Shown: in pieces, positions 25,349-34,369 of the stretch | Layout: each line of letters begins with the position of its first letter | Numbering within the stretch: position 1 is the stretch's first letter | Assembly (NCBI RefSeq): GCF_014845115.1 | Contig: NZ_NKUI01000064.1 | Location: forward strand, 1-40,620 | DNA from: Methylorubrum zatmanii | GTDB lineage: Bacteria; Pseudomonadota; Alphaproteobacteria; Rhizobiales; Beijerinckiaceae | Reading direction: 5' to 3' | DNA: 40,620 nucleotides | The notes under the pieces: model-generated | The model's input: only the letters and a program-made list of their open reading frames with translations | Told to the model about the DNA's origin: nothing | Databases searched by the model: none | Translations under genes and position numbers: made by a program

Positions 25349-25352
<4 letters not shown>
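24573..25352 (-). CDS. WecG/TagA/CpsF family glycosyltransferase
   Basis: The 259-residue protein belongs to the GT26 family, which adds ManNAc(A), glucose or related residues to a lipid-linked sugar. Signature segments are [36 protein letters not shown] and [16 protein letters not shown]. No transmembrane helix is seen; the family acts at the inner membrane surface. The GTG start at 25352 overlaps the stop of the decarboxylase gene (GTGA), so the two are coupled. The sugar added is unknown. A UDP-sugar derived from the neighbouring decarboxylase is only a guess. Confidence 0.88.
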
Positions 25353-26350
<998 letters not shown>

Positions 26351-26742
26351 CGCTCGCAGTCTCCGACTATCGGTCGGTTTCAAGACTAGGAGACTTCGGA
26401 GGCGGCCGGCATTGCTGTTTCGAGGAGGATCTAGCGCCCGGCGGCGCGAAGGCGGCTTACCGCCATCGGGGGGCCGGGGCCCCATTCGGGGCAGAGGTGA
26501 GGCAGAGTGCGCGGAATCGGTTCCCAACCGCTCCCCGCCCCCGGAACTGGCACCGTCGGACTAACCCGGTCGCGAGCCGGCGCGGGACCGAATTGCCAGA
26601 GCCAACGGGAAGAGGCTCTGGCATTCAAAAGGTGTCAGGACAGGCTTCGATCCCCGTCACGCCCCTCTCGCCCTTGCTTGGGGCCCGGCGGGCCACGGGG
26701 CGAGGCGGCCTCGTCCCCGGTCGGCGCGCGAGAGGCGGATGC
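26351..26742. other. Divergent promoter region of the polysaccharide genes
   Basis: This 392-bp gap separates the leftward decarboxylase operon from the rightward export gene and should hold both promoters. It contains the inverted repeat at 26594-26623. No gene is visible in it. Confidence 0.5.
26594..26623. promoter_or_regulatory. 10-bp inverted repeat upstream of the export gene
   Basis: TGCCAGAGCC and GGCTCTGGCA are perfect arms 10 nt apart, about 120 bp before the ATG at 26743. It could be an operator for a dimeric regulator or a leader hairpin in the mRNA; sequence alone does not decide. Confidence 0.5.
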
Positions 26743-28098
26743 ATGCTCGACTTCAGGAACCACCGGCGTTTCGATGGCGGCTTTCGCCTCGGCCTGATCC
26801 TCTCTTTCCTTCTCGCCGGCACGCCGCTTTCCGCCGGCGAGCAGGCCCCGCCCACGGATCCGGACCCGGCGGCCATGGCGGATGCCGCCCTGCTTCTGTC
26901 CAGCGGCGACAAGGTGACGATGGTCGTGTTCGGCCAGACCGATCTGACCGGCGAGTACGTGGTCGATGCCGCCGGCGACCTGAACCTGCCGCTGGTCGGA
27001 CGCGTGCGCGTCGCCGGCCTGTCGCCGGAACAGGCGGAGACCCTGGTGCGCACCCGGCTGAACGACGGCTATCTGCGCTCGGCCACCGTCAGCCTGCGGC
27101 TCGCCGAGATGAAGCCGGTCTACGTGCTGGGCGAGGTGCGCTCCCCCGGCAGCTACACCTACCGCTACGGTCTGACCGTGCTCGGCGCCGTGGCTTTGGC
27201 CGGCGGCGGGCGGGTGGGCGACCGCTCGATCACCGAGATCAAGGGTGAGGTGCTGGCGGCGCGGGAGCGCCTGCGCGGGCTCGAACTCGCCCGGCTCGCC
27301 CAGCGCGCCCGGCAGCTCCGGCTGGAGGCGCAGCGGGACGGGCGGACGAGCTTCGTCTCGGACGAGCTGATCGGCCCCGAGGCGGCGGCGCTGATGCGCG
27401 GCGAGCAGGAGATCTTCGGCCTCCAGCGCGAGGCCGAGCGGAGCGAGATCGGCCTGCTGCGCCAGCAGGTCGAGCGGCTGGAGACCGAGCGGGCGGCCCT
27501 GACCCAGCAGCGGGCGCTGATCGAGGAGCAGGTCAAGCTGACCGAGGCCCAGGTCCGCAACTATACGCGGCTCAGCGATAACGGCCACGGACTCCAATCG
27601 GTGCTGGTGGACCGGCAGCGCGAGAATGCCCGGGTCCGGGCCGAACTCGCCCGAATCGACGCCGAGCTCGCCCGCAACGCCACCTCGACCGGCGAGCTCA
27701 CCCTGCGCCAGCGCGACACCGAGAACGGCTTCCGGCGCCGGGTGGTGAGCGACCTCCAGGCCACCCGCCAGCAGCTCCTGGAGACGGAGGCGAGCCTGCC
27801 CATCGCCCGCGATCTCCTCGAAAGCCGTTCCCGGCGGCTCGCGGCCTCCGACGGCGGCAGCGAGGCCAACTCGTGGAGCGTCGAGGTGACCCGCACCCAG
27901 CGCGACCGGGCCGTGACCTTCCAGGCCTCGCTGACCTCCCTGCTGCTGCCGGGCGACGTGGTGCAGGTCTCCCCCGCCCGGCCCGGCAGCGCCGAGCCGG
28001 CGCCCCGCAAGGAGGGCACGGCCACGCCCGGAGCGGCCTCTCCCGGTCCCGTCTCGCAAGGTCCGGTCAAGCTCCGGAGCTACGCCGAAACCCCCTGA
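26743..28098 (+). CDS. Polysaccharide export protein (ExoF/Wza-like)
   Basis: The 451-residue protein begins with a signal peptide (RLGLILSFLLAGTPLSAGE) and an N-terminal polysaccharide export domain (about 50-140: LSSGDKVTMVVFGQTDL, GDLNLPLVGRVRVAG). A soluble ligand-binding beta-grasp segment follows (KPVYVLGEVRSPGSYTYRYG). A long coiled coil fills roughly 165-380, which Wza lacks but rhizobial ExoF has. No lipobox cysteine is visible, so it is probably periplasmic or outer-membrane associated without a lipid anchor. It would carry polymer across the outer membrane with the Wzz-like protein. ATG 26743 has GAGG just upstream. It is followed by manC after 36 bp, probably in one operon. Confidence 0.88.
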   Translation: MLDFRNHRRFDGGFRLGLILSFLLAGTPLSAGEQAPPTDPDPAAMADAALLLSSGDKVTMVVFGQTDLTGEYVVDAAGDLNLPLVGRVRVAGLSPEQAETLVRTRLNDGYLRSATVSLRLAEMKPVYVLGEVRSPGSYTYRYGLTVLGAVALAGGGRVGDRSITEIKGEVLAARERLRGLELARLAQRARQLRLEAQRDGRTSFVSDELIGPEAAALMRGEQEIFGLQREAERSEIGLLRQQVERLETERAALTQQRALIEEQVKLTEAQVRNYTRLSDNGHGLQSVLVDRQRENARVRAELARIDAELARNATSTGELTLRQRDTENGFRRRVVSDLQATRQQLLETEASLPIARDLLESRSRRLAASDGGSEANSWSVEVTRTQRDRAVTFQASLTSLLLPGDVVQVSPARPGSAEPAPRKEGTATPGAASPGPVSQGPVKLRSYAETP

Positions 28099-28134
28099 AC
28101 TTCCTTCAGCTCAGCACGAAAAGGACGCCTGTCG

Positions 28135-29544
28135 ATGCCTGCACGGATCCAGCCCGTCATCCTCTGCGGCGGCTCGGGAACCCGGCTCTGGCCGACCTCC
28201 CGCACCTCGCTGCCGAAGCAGTTCGTGCCCTTGCTCGGACCTCATTCCACCTTCCAGCAGACCCTGCTGCGGCTACAGAGCCCGCTCTTCGCCCGGCCCA
28301 TCATCGTCGCGAACCGGGATCACCGCCACCTCGTCGAGAAGCAGGCGGCGGCGATCGACGCCCCGATCTCCCTGCTGCTGGAGCCGGAGCGCCGGGATTC
28401 CGGCCCGGCGATCCTGGCCGCCTGCACCCTGGTGGCGCAGGACGAGCCGGAAGCGGTGGTGCTCGTGCTCCCCTCCGATCACATCGTCACCGAGCCGCGG
28501 GCCTTCCGGCGCGCCGTGGCCTCGGCCCTGCCGGCGGCGCGGGCCGGGCGGCTCGTCACCTTCGGCATCGAGGCGGATCATGCCAGCACGGAATATGGCT
28601 GGATCCGGCCCGGCGAGCGCGTCGAGGCACGCTGCCACGCGGTCTGCAAGTTCGCCGAGAAGCCGGACGCGGTGCGGGCGGCCTCCTACCTGTCGAACCG
28701 GTGGATGTGGAATTCCGGCAACTTCCTGATGCGGGCCGACACCCTGTGCAGCGAGTACGCGGCGTTCGATCCCGACACCGCCGCGGCCGTGTCCGCTGCC
28801 GTCGAGGCGGCGGCCGGGGAGGGCGGCGCGACCGCCCTCGATCCCGACAGCTTCGGCCAGGCCCGGAAAACCTCCCTCGACTTCGCGGTGATGGAGAAGA
28901 CGAACCGCGCCGCCGTCGCCCGGATGCGCTGCGGCTGGTCGGATGTCGGCAACTGGAACGCGCTCTGGGAGATCAGCGAGCACGACGCCCTCGGCAATGT
29001 CAGCCGCGGCGCCGCCGAGCTGTTCGAGAGCGAGGGCTGCTTCGTCTCCTCGGACGGGCTCGTCACCTCGCTGGTCGGGGTGAAGGATCTCGTGGTCGTG
29101 GCCGAGAAGGACGCGATCCTGGTGGCCGACCGCAGCCGCTGCGGCGACGTGCGCAAGATGGTCGAGATCCTGCGCAGCAAGGGGCACAGCCAGGCCGAGT
29201 GGCACGCCTCGTCGCACCGCCCCTGGGGCAGCTACCGGGTGCTGGAGGCCTCCGACGGCTTCCAGGTCAAGCGGATCACCGTGGCCCCCGGCGGGCGGCT
29301 CTCGCTGCAGAAGCACCGCCACCGGGCCGAGCATTGGGTCGTCGTGCGCGGCTGCGCCCGGGTGACCGTGGACGACACCGTCGCCGATTACCGGGAGAGC
29401 GAGCACATCTTCATTCCCCTCGGCTCGATTCACCGTCTCGAGAATCCCGGCAACGACAATGTCGAGCTGATCGAGGTGCAACTGGGCAGCTACCTCGGCG
29501 AGGACGACATCGTCCGCCTCGAGGATGCCTATCACCGCGCCTGA
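28135..29544 (+). CDS. manC: Mannose-1-phosphate guanylyltransferase / mannose-6-phosphate isomerase
   Basis: The 469-residue bifunctional enzyme makes GDP-mannose from mannose-1-phosphate and GTP and can isomerise fructose-6-phosphate to mannose-6-phosphate. The nucleotidyltransferase domain shows ILCGGSGTRLWPTSR, the L-P-K-Q-F segment and FAEKPD. The cupin-type isomerase domain at the C-terminus shows LSLQKHRHRAEHWVVV and WGSYRVLE. Length and order are normal for the family (AlgA/XanB/ManC). It sits 36 bp after the export gene. Together with manB it supplies the GDP-mannose needed by the 23490 epimerase. Confidence 0.95.
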   Translation: MPARIQPVILCGGSGTRLWPTSRTSLPKQFVPLLGPHSTFQQTLLRLQSPLFARPIIVANRDHRHLVEKQAAAIDAPISLLLEPERRDSGPAILAACTLVAQDEPEAVVLVLPSDHIVTEPRAFRRAVASALPAARAGRLVTFGIEADHASTEYGWIRPGERVEARCHAVCKFAEKPDAVRAASYLSNRWMWNSGNFLMRADTLCSEYAAFDPDTAAAVSAAVEAAAGEGGATALDPDSFGQARKTSLDFAVMEKTNRAAVARMRCGWSDVGNWNALWEISEHDALGNVSRGAAELFESEGCFVSSDGLVTSLVGVKDLVVVAEKDAILVADRSRCGDVRKMVEILRSKGHSQAEWHASSHRPWGSYRVLEASDGFQVKRITVAPGGRLSLQKHRHRAEHWVVVRGCARVTVDDTVADYRESEHIFIPLGSIHRLENPGNDNVELIEVQLGSYLGEDDIVRLEDAYHRA

Positions 29545-29556
29545 CGCCGGTCCGTC

Positions 29557-29961
29557 ATGACAGGCCAGGAGGAGCGGGACACGGAGACCGGACCGGACGC
29601 CGCGGCGTCCGAGCCGGCGGAGCGCGGCACCCTGACCCGGCATTGGGACAGCCTGGACGGGGAGGCCGCGGCGCTGCTCGGCGCGGTCGAGCGCAGCCTC
29701 GACCGGGACCGCGAGCCGGGGGAGGGCCGGCGCCCGGCCCCGCTCGGCGGGGATCTGCCCCGGCCCCGCCTCAACGGTCCGGGACGCGCTTCGGCCGTGC
29801 CCGATCGCCCGAAGCGCTGGATCACCGCCATGCTCGCCGCAGCGGCGCTGACGATGCCCTTCGCCACGCCCGCAGGTGACACCGGAGCGCGGCCCGCATC
29901 GCCAGCGACGCCCCCCTCCGCAGCTGAGCTGCGCCTCGGCGGGCATCCCGACGATCGATGA
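29557..29961 (+). CDS. Hypothetical protein with one membrane segment
   Basis: This 134-residue frame starts 12 bp after the manC stop, in the same direction. Its N-terminal 85 residues are hydrophilic and rich in Glu, Asp and Arg. A single hydrophobic segment (KRWITAMLAAAALTMPFA, about 86-103) is followed by a short Ala/Pro tail. It could be a single-pass inner-membrane protein. I recognise no family. Position and codon composition like its neighbours suggest a real gene cotranscribed with manC. Confidence 0.5.
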   Translation: MTGQEERDTETGPDAAASEPAERGTLTRHWDSLDGEAAALLGAVERSLDRDREPGEGRRPAPLGGDLPRPRLNGPGRASAVPDRPKRWITAMLAAAALTMPFATPAGDTGARPASPATPPSAAELRLGGHPDDR

Positions 29962-29983
29962 GGGACGAGCCGGCGCCCACCGT

Positions 29984-30004
29984 GCAGGCGAGGCTTCGGC
30001 CTGC
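29984..30004. terminator. Possible bidirectional terminator between convergent operons
   Basis: GCAGGC and GCCTGC pair across a 9-nt loop in the 45-bp gap between the plus-strand hypothetical gene and the end of mxaB. The stem is short and has no T tract, so this is tentative. Confidence 0.3.
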
Positions 30005-30006
30005 CG

Positions 30007-30699
30007 TCACCGCAGCGTGGCGCGCCGGTTGACCGCGATCTGGACCAGCGCGGCCCGGGACTCGACGCCGAGCTTCTTGCGCATGCTGGAGCTGGCATTG
30101 ATGACCGTGCGGTAGCTGACCGCCATGGCGCTGGCGATGGCCTCGTAGGACTTGCCCTGGCTCATCAGCGACAGGATCTGCAATTCACGGCTGCTCAGGG
30201 TCGCGAGCGGAGCGGGACGGGCGCTGCGGTTCAGCATGGCCACGTCGGTCGCGAGCGCGTGCGGCAGGTAGCCCCGGCCGGCGGAGACCGCGTCGAAGGC
30301 CTCGAGAAAGGCGTCGGGGCCGGCATCCTTGAGCACGAAGCCGAGGGCTCCGCTCTCCAGCGCCCGGGAGACGAGCACGGGATCGGCGTGCATGCTGAAG
30401 ACCAGGATGCGCGCCTGGGCATCCAGTGCCCGGATCCGGCGGATCAGCGAGAGCCCGGACAGGCCGTCGTCGCGGAAGCTCAGATCGGCCACGACGAGGT
30501 CCGGCCGGTGCCGGTGGAACAGGCGGTAGCCCGAGACGATGTCGGCGGCCTCGTGGACGGTGCGGATGCCCGCCGTCTCGGCGAGCCGGCGCACCCCCTG
30601 CGTCACGATCGGGTGGTCGTCGATGACGAGGATCGTCGTCGGCCGGTCGGGAGCGGGTCGCGGCGCGCCGCCCCGGAAGGAGAGGCGCCCCTCGCTCAC
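30007..30699 (-). CDS. mxaB: MxaB, LuxR-type response regulator of methanol oxidation
   Basis: The 230-residue NarL/FixJ regulator has acidic pair Asp27-Asp28 (LVIDDHP), phosphoacceptor D72 (LVVADLSF) and the conserved Lys (GFVLKDAG), so its receiver is intact. Its HTH has LSSRELQILSLMSQGKSYE and a recognition helix region SYRTVINASSSMRKKLGV. In M. extorquens AM1 MxaB is known to be required for mxa expression. It is the last gene of the operon here. The GTG at 30699 overlaps the mxaH stop (GTGA). No histidine kinase lies beside it; its partner is encoded elsewhere or could be the kinase at 7245, which is speculative. Confidence 0.9.
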   Translation of the reverse strand: MSEGRLSFRGGAPRPAPDRPTTILVIDDHPIVTQGVRRLAETAGIRTVHEAADIVSGYRLFHRHRPDLVVADLSFRDDGLSGLSLIRRIRALDAQARILVFSMHADPVLVSRALESGALGFVLKDAGPDAFLEAFDAVSAGRGYLPHALATDVAMLNRSARPAPLATLSSRELQILSLMSQGKSYEAIASAMAVSYRTVINASSSMRKKLGVESRAALVQIAVNRRATLR

Positions 30700-31253
30700 G
30701 GCTTCCCTCCCGGCGGCTCGGCCGGCGCCTCCCGCGGCTCCCCCGCGGGCTGCTCCCGGGCTTCGAGGCGGGCGAGCGCAGTGGCATGGTCGGCCCCTTG
30801 CGCGCGGGTGTTGTAGTAGTGCTGGCACATCTCGCCGTAGAGACTCTTGTGACGGCCCCGAACCGAGGCGACCTCGCCCAGGCCGTCGATCAGGGCGCGA
30901 TAGGATTCCGTCTTGCCGATCTCCGACAGCATCTGTCCGAGCTGGACGGTGCGGTTGGCGATCATGCGCTTGTCTTCCACGAAGGCGTTGCGCGCCCTGT
31001 CGAGGGCTTCGCGCATTCCCCTGACTTCGGCAGCGTCTGCCCGCAAGGGGTGCCCTGCCTCGCGGCCCGCGAGCCAGCGCGCCGGCTCCGTCCCGTCGGT
31101 GGGCGAGAGCCAGGCAGGCAGGTCGTCCTCGGCGGTCGAGGCGACGACCGCCTGATCCTCGCTCCGGTCCGACGGCTCGCCACCGCGATCGCAGGCGGCC
31201 AGGATCGGGAGGGCGGCGAGCCCGGCCGCGACGGATCTCAGGACGGGCCTCAA
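30696..31253 (-). CDS. mxaH: MxaH, lipoprotein of the methanol oxidation operon
   Basis: The 185-residue protein has a lipoprotein signal (residues 1-21, ending ILAAC), so Cys21 is probably acylated. The rest is soluble and charged, with a helical segment starting VRGMREALDRARN. Its function in the operon is not established. It is named from its place between mxaE and mxaB in a conserved gene order. It starts at a TTG (31253) that overlaps the mxaE stop as TTGA, and its stop overlaps mxaB. A TTG start is unusual but supported by the coupling and by the position of the signal sequence. Confidence 0.8.
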   Translation of the reverse strand: MRPVLRSVAAGLAALPILAACDRGGEPSDRSEDQAVVASTAEDDLPAWLSPTDGTEPARWLAGREAGHPLRADAAEVRGMREALDRARNAFVEDKRMIANRTVQLGQMLSEIGKTESYRALIDGLGEVASVRGRHKSLYGEMCQHYYNTRAQGADHATALARLEAREQPAGEPREAPAEPPGGKP

Positions 31254-32188
31254 GGCGTGCCTCCCTGCGCGACAGCGACGCCGCGCGGCCCCTCGGCCAC
31301 CGGCAGCCGCGCCACCTCGCGAAGCGTGGCGAGATCGATGACGGACACGGTGTCGGAGAACCAGTTCGCGACATAGGCCTTGCCGTCCAGAAGCGCGATC
31401 CCCTCCGGGTAGCGGCCAACGCCGATCCGCGCCTGGATCGTGAGGCTGGCGGCATCGAGCACGGTGACGGTGCCGGCATGCTGGTTCGTCACGAGGATCC
31501 GCGCCCCGTCCGGGCTGACGGCGAGGCCGTAGGGCATGGCCCCGGCAGGCACGGTGGCCAGGGCCGTGAGCGACCCGGTGTCGATCACGGTCACGTCGTT
31601 GCTGCGCACGTTGCCGACATAGAGGCGGTGCTCATCGGGGCTGAGCGCCAAGGCGAAGGGCGCGGTGCCGACGGGGATCGTGGCGAGCCGGGTCATCCGC
31701 GCCCCGTCGAACACACTGACCCGGTGGCTCTCCCGGTCGGCGACGAACAGCCGGCCGGCCCGGTCGAGCACGATGTGGGCCGGATCCCGGCCCGTCTCGG
31801 CGGAGGCCTCCACGGTTCCGTCCTCCGCCGAGAGGCGGTCGACACGGTTGCCCGACCAATCGGCGACGAACAGGCTCCTGCCGTCCGCCGGGGCGGCGAG
31901 GCCGAAGGCCTGCCCCCTGTACGGCAGACGGCGCAGGATCTCGCCCGTGGCCGCGTCGGCGACGGTGATCGCGTGCCCGTCCGGGTGACTGAGGAACACC
32001 AATCCGCCGCCCGTCGCCACCGTGGCGGGGGCGCTCGCCACGGCGGTGCCACCGGTCACCCGCCCCGCCTCGACCCGCGCGAGCCGCGCGCCCTGCTGGC
32101 TCGTGACGAAGACCGTTCCGGCCCAGGCGGGCAGGCTGCTCAGCACGAGGGCGGGGACGAGGATGCACGCGGCGAGGACGGGGCTCAT
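31250..32188 (-). CDS. mxaE: MxaE, periplasmic YVTN-type beta-propeller protein
   Basis: The 312-residue protein has a signal peptide (VPALVLSSLPAWAG) and about seven repeats of the SPDG/RLYVGN/NDVTVIDT type typical of YVTN beta-propellers, for example ALSPDEHRLYVGNVRSNDV and AVSPDGARILVTNQHAGTV. Such propellers are periplasmic binding scaffolds. The precise role in methanol oxidation is not established. ATG 32188 forms an ATGA overlap with the mxaD stop and removes an unlikely Arg-rich extension. Confidence 0.88.
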   Translation of the reverse strand: MSPVLAACILVPALVLSSLPAWAGTVFVTSQQGARLARVEAGRVTGGTAVASAPATVATGGGLVFLSHPDGHAITVADAATGEILRRLPYRGQAFGLAAPADGRSLFVADWSGNRVDRLSAEDGTVEASAETGRDPAHIVLDRAGRLFVADRESHRVSVFDGARMTRLATIPVGTAPFALALSPDEHRLYVGNVRSNDVTVIDTGSLTALATVPAGAMPYGLAVSPDGARILVTNQHAGTVTVLDAASLTIQARIGVGRYPEGIALLDGKAYVANWFSDTVSVIDLATLREVARLPVAEGPRGVAVAQGGTP

Positions 32189-32718
32189 TTCGCCTTGCCG
32201 CCCTCCACGGCCGCCTTGAGGCCCTTCAGGCCTTCCGAGAAGAAGCCGTTCATCGCCTCGCGGCCGGCCTCGTCGCTGAGATTCTCCGGCGGCTCGTTGC
32301 CGGTGTCGCCGCGATAGAACCGGCCCATCCACTCGACCTTGGAGCCGTCGCCGTCCGGGCTCACGGTGAAGGTCGCGGAATAGGAGGAGACCGGCAGCGC
32401 CTTCAGGTCCGGGTCGGACATCCGGTAGGAATAACTGTGCTCCTCCGGCTTATACTCGTCCAGGCTCTCGGTGAGCGTCCCGCCGTTCTTGAACGTCACG
32501 GTGCGGCTGCCGCCATCCCTGGATCCGCTGCCCTCGGCCTTCGCGACGGCCGGGTGCCACCTGCCGATCCCGGCGAAATCGCCGGCCACCTTCCAGACGG
32601 CATCGGGGCTCGCCTTGATCGTGATCGACTGGGAGATCTTCTGCGGCGTCGGGCCATGGGCGAGCGCGGCGGTCGCGGCGAGCGCGAGCGGAAGAACGAG
32701 AAGGGAAAGACGCATCAT
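32185..32718 (-). CDS. mxaD: MxaD, periplasmic SRPBCC-fold protein
   Basis: The 177-residue protein has a signal peptide (LSLLVLPLALAATAALAHG) and an SRPBCC/polyketide-cyclase-like domain beginning SITIKASPDAVWKVAGDF. MxaD in related methylotrophs is reported to help the interaction of methanol dehydrogenase with cytochrome cL. Its ATG at 32718 overlaps the mxaL stop and its stop overlaps mxaE (ATGA both times), so it is translationally coupled on both sides. Two adjacent ATGs are available. Confidence 0.9.
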   Translation of the reverse strand: MMRLSLLVLPLALAATAALAHGPTPQKISQSITIKASPDAVWKVAGDFAGIGRWHPAVAKAEGSGSRDGGSRTVTFKNGGTLTESLDEYKPEEHSYSYRMSDPDLKALPVSSYSATFTVSPDGDGSKVEWMGRFYRGDTGNEPPENLSDEAGREAMNGFFSEGLKGLKAAVEGGKAK

Positions 32719-33746
32719 GAAGTCCTGCTTGCGGTGAAGGGAATGGCGCGCGCCCGGAGGGCGCCCGCGAGGAACACGGCGAGGACGAGGGCAAGCGCCC
32801 CGGCGCCGAGAAAGGGCCGCAGGTCGAGTTGACCGGGGAGCGGCCGGGGCGTGGCCGCCGCGAGCAGCGGACCGCGCAAACCATCGGGACCGTCGAGATG
32901 GGCGTAGGCGAGCCCGGTCTGGGCGGCGAGGGCCTTGAGATGGGCCTCGCGCACCGAGGACAGGTGCTCTTCGCCCTTGGCGACGGCGCCGCCGAAGGGC
33001 GCGTTGCGCGGGTTGTAGCCCTCGCGCGATTCCGCATCGGCCGGCGGCGGACCGAAGCGGTTCTCCTGCTGCACGTCGGTCTCGGCATAGAAGCCGGTCT
33101 CACGGCCGCGATCGTTGTATTTCGGGATCGGCGACAGGCCGTAGCCGCCGGTCCCGAGGATCAGGCCGCGCACCGCGCCGGGTTTGCCCTCGAAGGGGGG
33201 GATGCCGGTGGCGGGCAGCGGCGGCGTCTCCTGCCCGTCGCTGACGAACAGAAGGTCGGTGTCGAGTTCCCCCGCCATGGCGATGGCCCGGTGCAGGCCG
33301 GCACTGATGCGGCTGTCGCCCTCCCAGGCCATGCGCCAATCCACAGCCGCGATGGCTCCGCTGAGCGGCGCGACATCGGCGCAGACCTCGATCGGCGCGA
33401 ACAGCAGGAAGGGGCGCCGCTCGGTGAAGAGCGCCAGGGCCAGGCGCGAGCCGCAGGGCAGTTCGGGGATCAGCGTGCGCAGGGCCGCCTTGGCGAGATC
33501 GAGCCGGCTGGCCGGGCGCCCGTCCAGCACGTAGTCGCGCACGTTCATGCTGCCGGTGATGTCGACCACCGCCAGCACCGACACGCCGGAGCGGGTGAGC
33601 GGCAGGGGCGGGACGATCATGGCGAGGAGGGCGAGCAGCAGGGAGGCGGCGAGGGCCTGGAAGCGACGGTCGCGCAGGTTCCGCCCAAGGGGGAGCGCCC
33701 CCAGCAGGCCGGGCCCCTTCCGCCCGTTCATGGCTCGCCCGTTCAT
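32715..33746 (-). CDS. mxaL: MxaL, von Willebrand A domain membrane protein
   Basis: The 343-residue protein has an N-terminal membrane segment (ALAASLLLALLAMIVPP, about 31-47) and a VWA domain. Its metal-binding MIDAS motif reads D62-I-T-G-S66 (VVDITGSM), the first Ser of the usual DxSxS being Thr. A C-terminal membrane segment (LGAGALALVLAVFLAGA) closes it. MxaL with A, C and K is known to be needed for calcium insertion into methanol dehydrogenase. ATG 33746 is preferred because it overlaps the mxaK stop; a second in-frame ATG is at 33731. Confidence 0.9.
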   Translation of the reverse strand: MNGRAMNGRKGPGLLGALPLGRNLRDRRFQALAASLLLALLAMIVPPLPLTRSGVSVLAVVDITGSMNVRDYVLDGRPASRLDLAKAALRTLIPELPCGSRLALALFTERRPFLLFAPIEVCADVAPLSGAIAAVDWRMAWEGDSRISAGLHRAIAMAGELDTDLLFVSDGQETPPLPATGIPPFEGKPGAVRGLILGTGGYGLSPIPKYNDRGRETGFYAETDVQQENRFGPPPADAESREGYNPRNAPFGGAVAKGEEHLSSVREAHLKALAAQTGLAYAHLDGPDGLRGPLLAAATPRPLPGQLDLRPFLGAGALALVLAVFLAGALRARAIPFTASRTS

Positions 33747-34369
33747 GGCCCGCCCCTGGGCTGGCCGGGGATGTCGGTCCAGATCTGCTTCGGCTCGGCC
33801 TTCAGCTCGTCGCCGAACTTCCGGTCGAATTCCGGAAAGTCGCGGATCAGGCGCGAGGCGACGTCGAAGTTGAATTTCGCATCCCAGAAATCCGGCCGGG
33901 CCTGGAGCGCCCGGCGGTAATCCTGGCGGGCAAGGGTCACCTGCGGCCCCGCCTTGTCGAGTTCGCTGCGCTCGATCAGCAGGAAGGCCTGCCGGATGCG
34001 GGCATTGGCGACGGCGTAGCGGGCCCGCGCGGCAGCCTCGGCCACTCCCCGGCGGTCGAGGGTGTCGAGGAGCGGTTCGGCCTCGCCCAGCCGGTCGCGG
34101 GCCGCCAGGAACTGGGTGCGGGCGACGAGGAGCGCGTCCGGTGCCTCCGCCGCCACGGCGATGTCGCGCCCCGCCTCCAGCTCCGCGATGGCCGCGTTGG
34201 TGCGCGTGTTCCGCCAAGCCGAGAGAGCGAAGGTCGCCGCAGCCGCGAGCAGCAGGATCGGCAGAAGCACGAGGAGGCGTGGGCGCAGGCTGCGCCAGCC
34301 CCGCATCGCCCCCGCGCCGAGCCGGGCAGCGAGGGACGGGGAGGCGTGGGAAAGGGCGGAGGGCATCAT
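33743..34369 (-). CDS. mxaK: MxaK, membrane-anchored methanol dehydrogenase maturation factor
   Basis: The 208-residue protein has one N-terminal membrane segment (LLVLLPILLLAAAATFAL) and a periplasmic helical region rich in Ala/Arg/Leu that looks like tetratricopeptide-type repeats (RARYAVANARIRQAFLLIE, RQDYRRALQARPDFWDAKF). It works with MxaA, C and L in calcium incorporation. Start and stop overlap mxaC and mxaL as ATGA. Two ATGs at 34369 and 34366 are adjacent; either could be used. Confidence 0.88.
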   Translation of the reverse strand: MMPSALSHASPSLAARLGAGAMRGWRSLRPRLLVLLPILLLAAAATFALSAWRNTRTNAAIAELEAGRDIAVAAEAPDALLVARTQFLAARDRLGEAEPLLDTLDRRGVAEAAARARYAVANARIRQAFLLIERSELDKAGPQVTLARQDYRRALQARPDFWDAKFNFDVASRLIRDFPEFDRKFGDELKAEPKQIWTDIPGQPRGGP

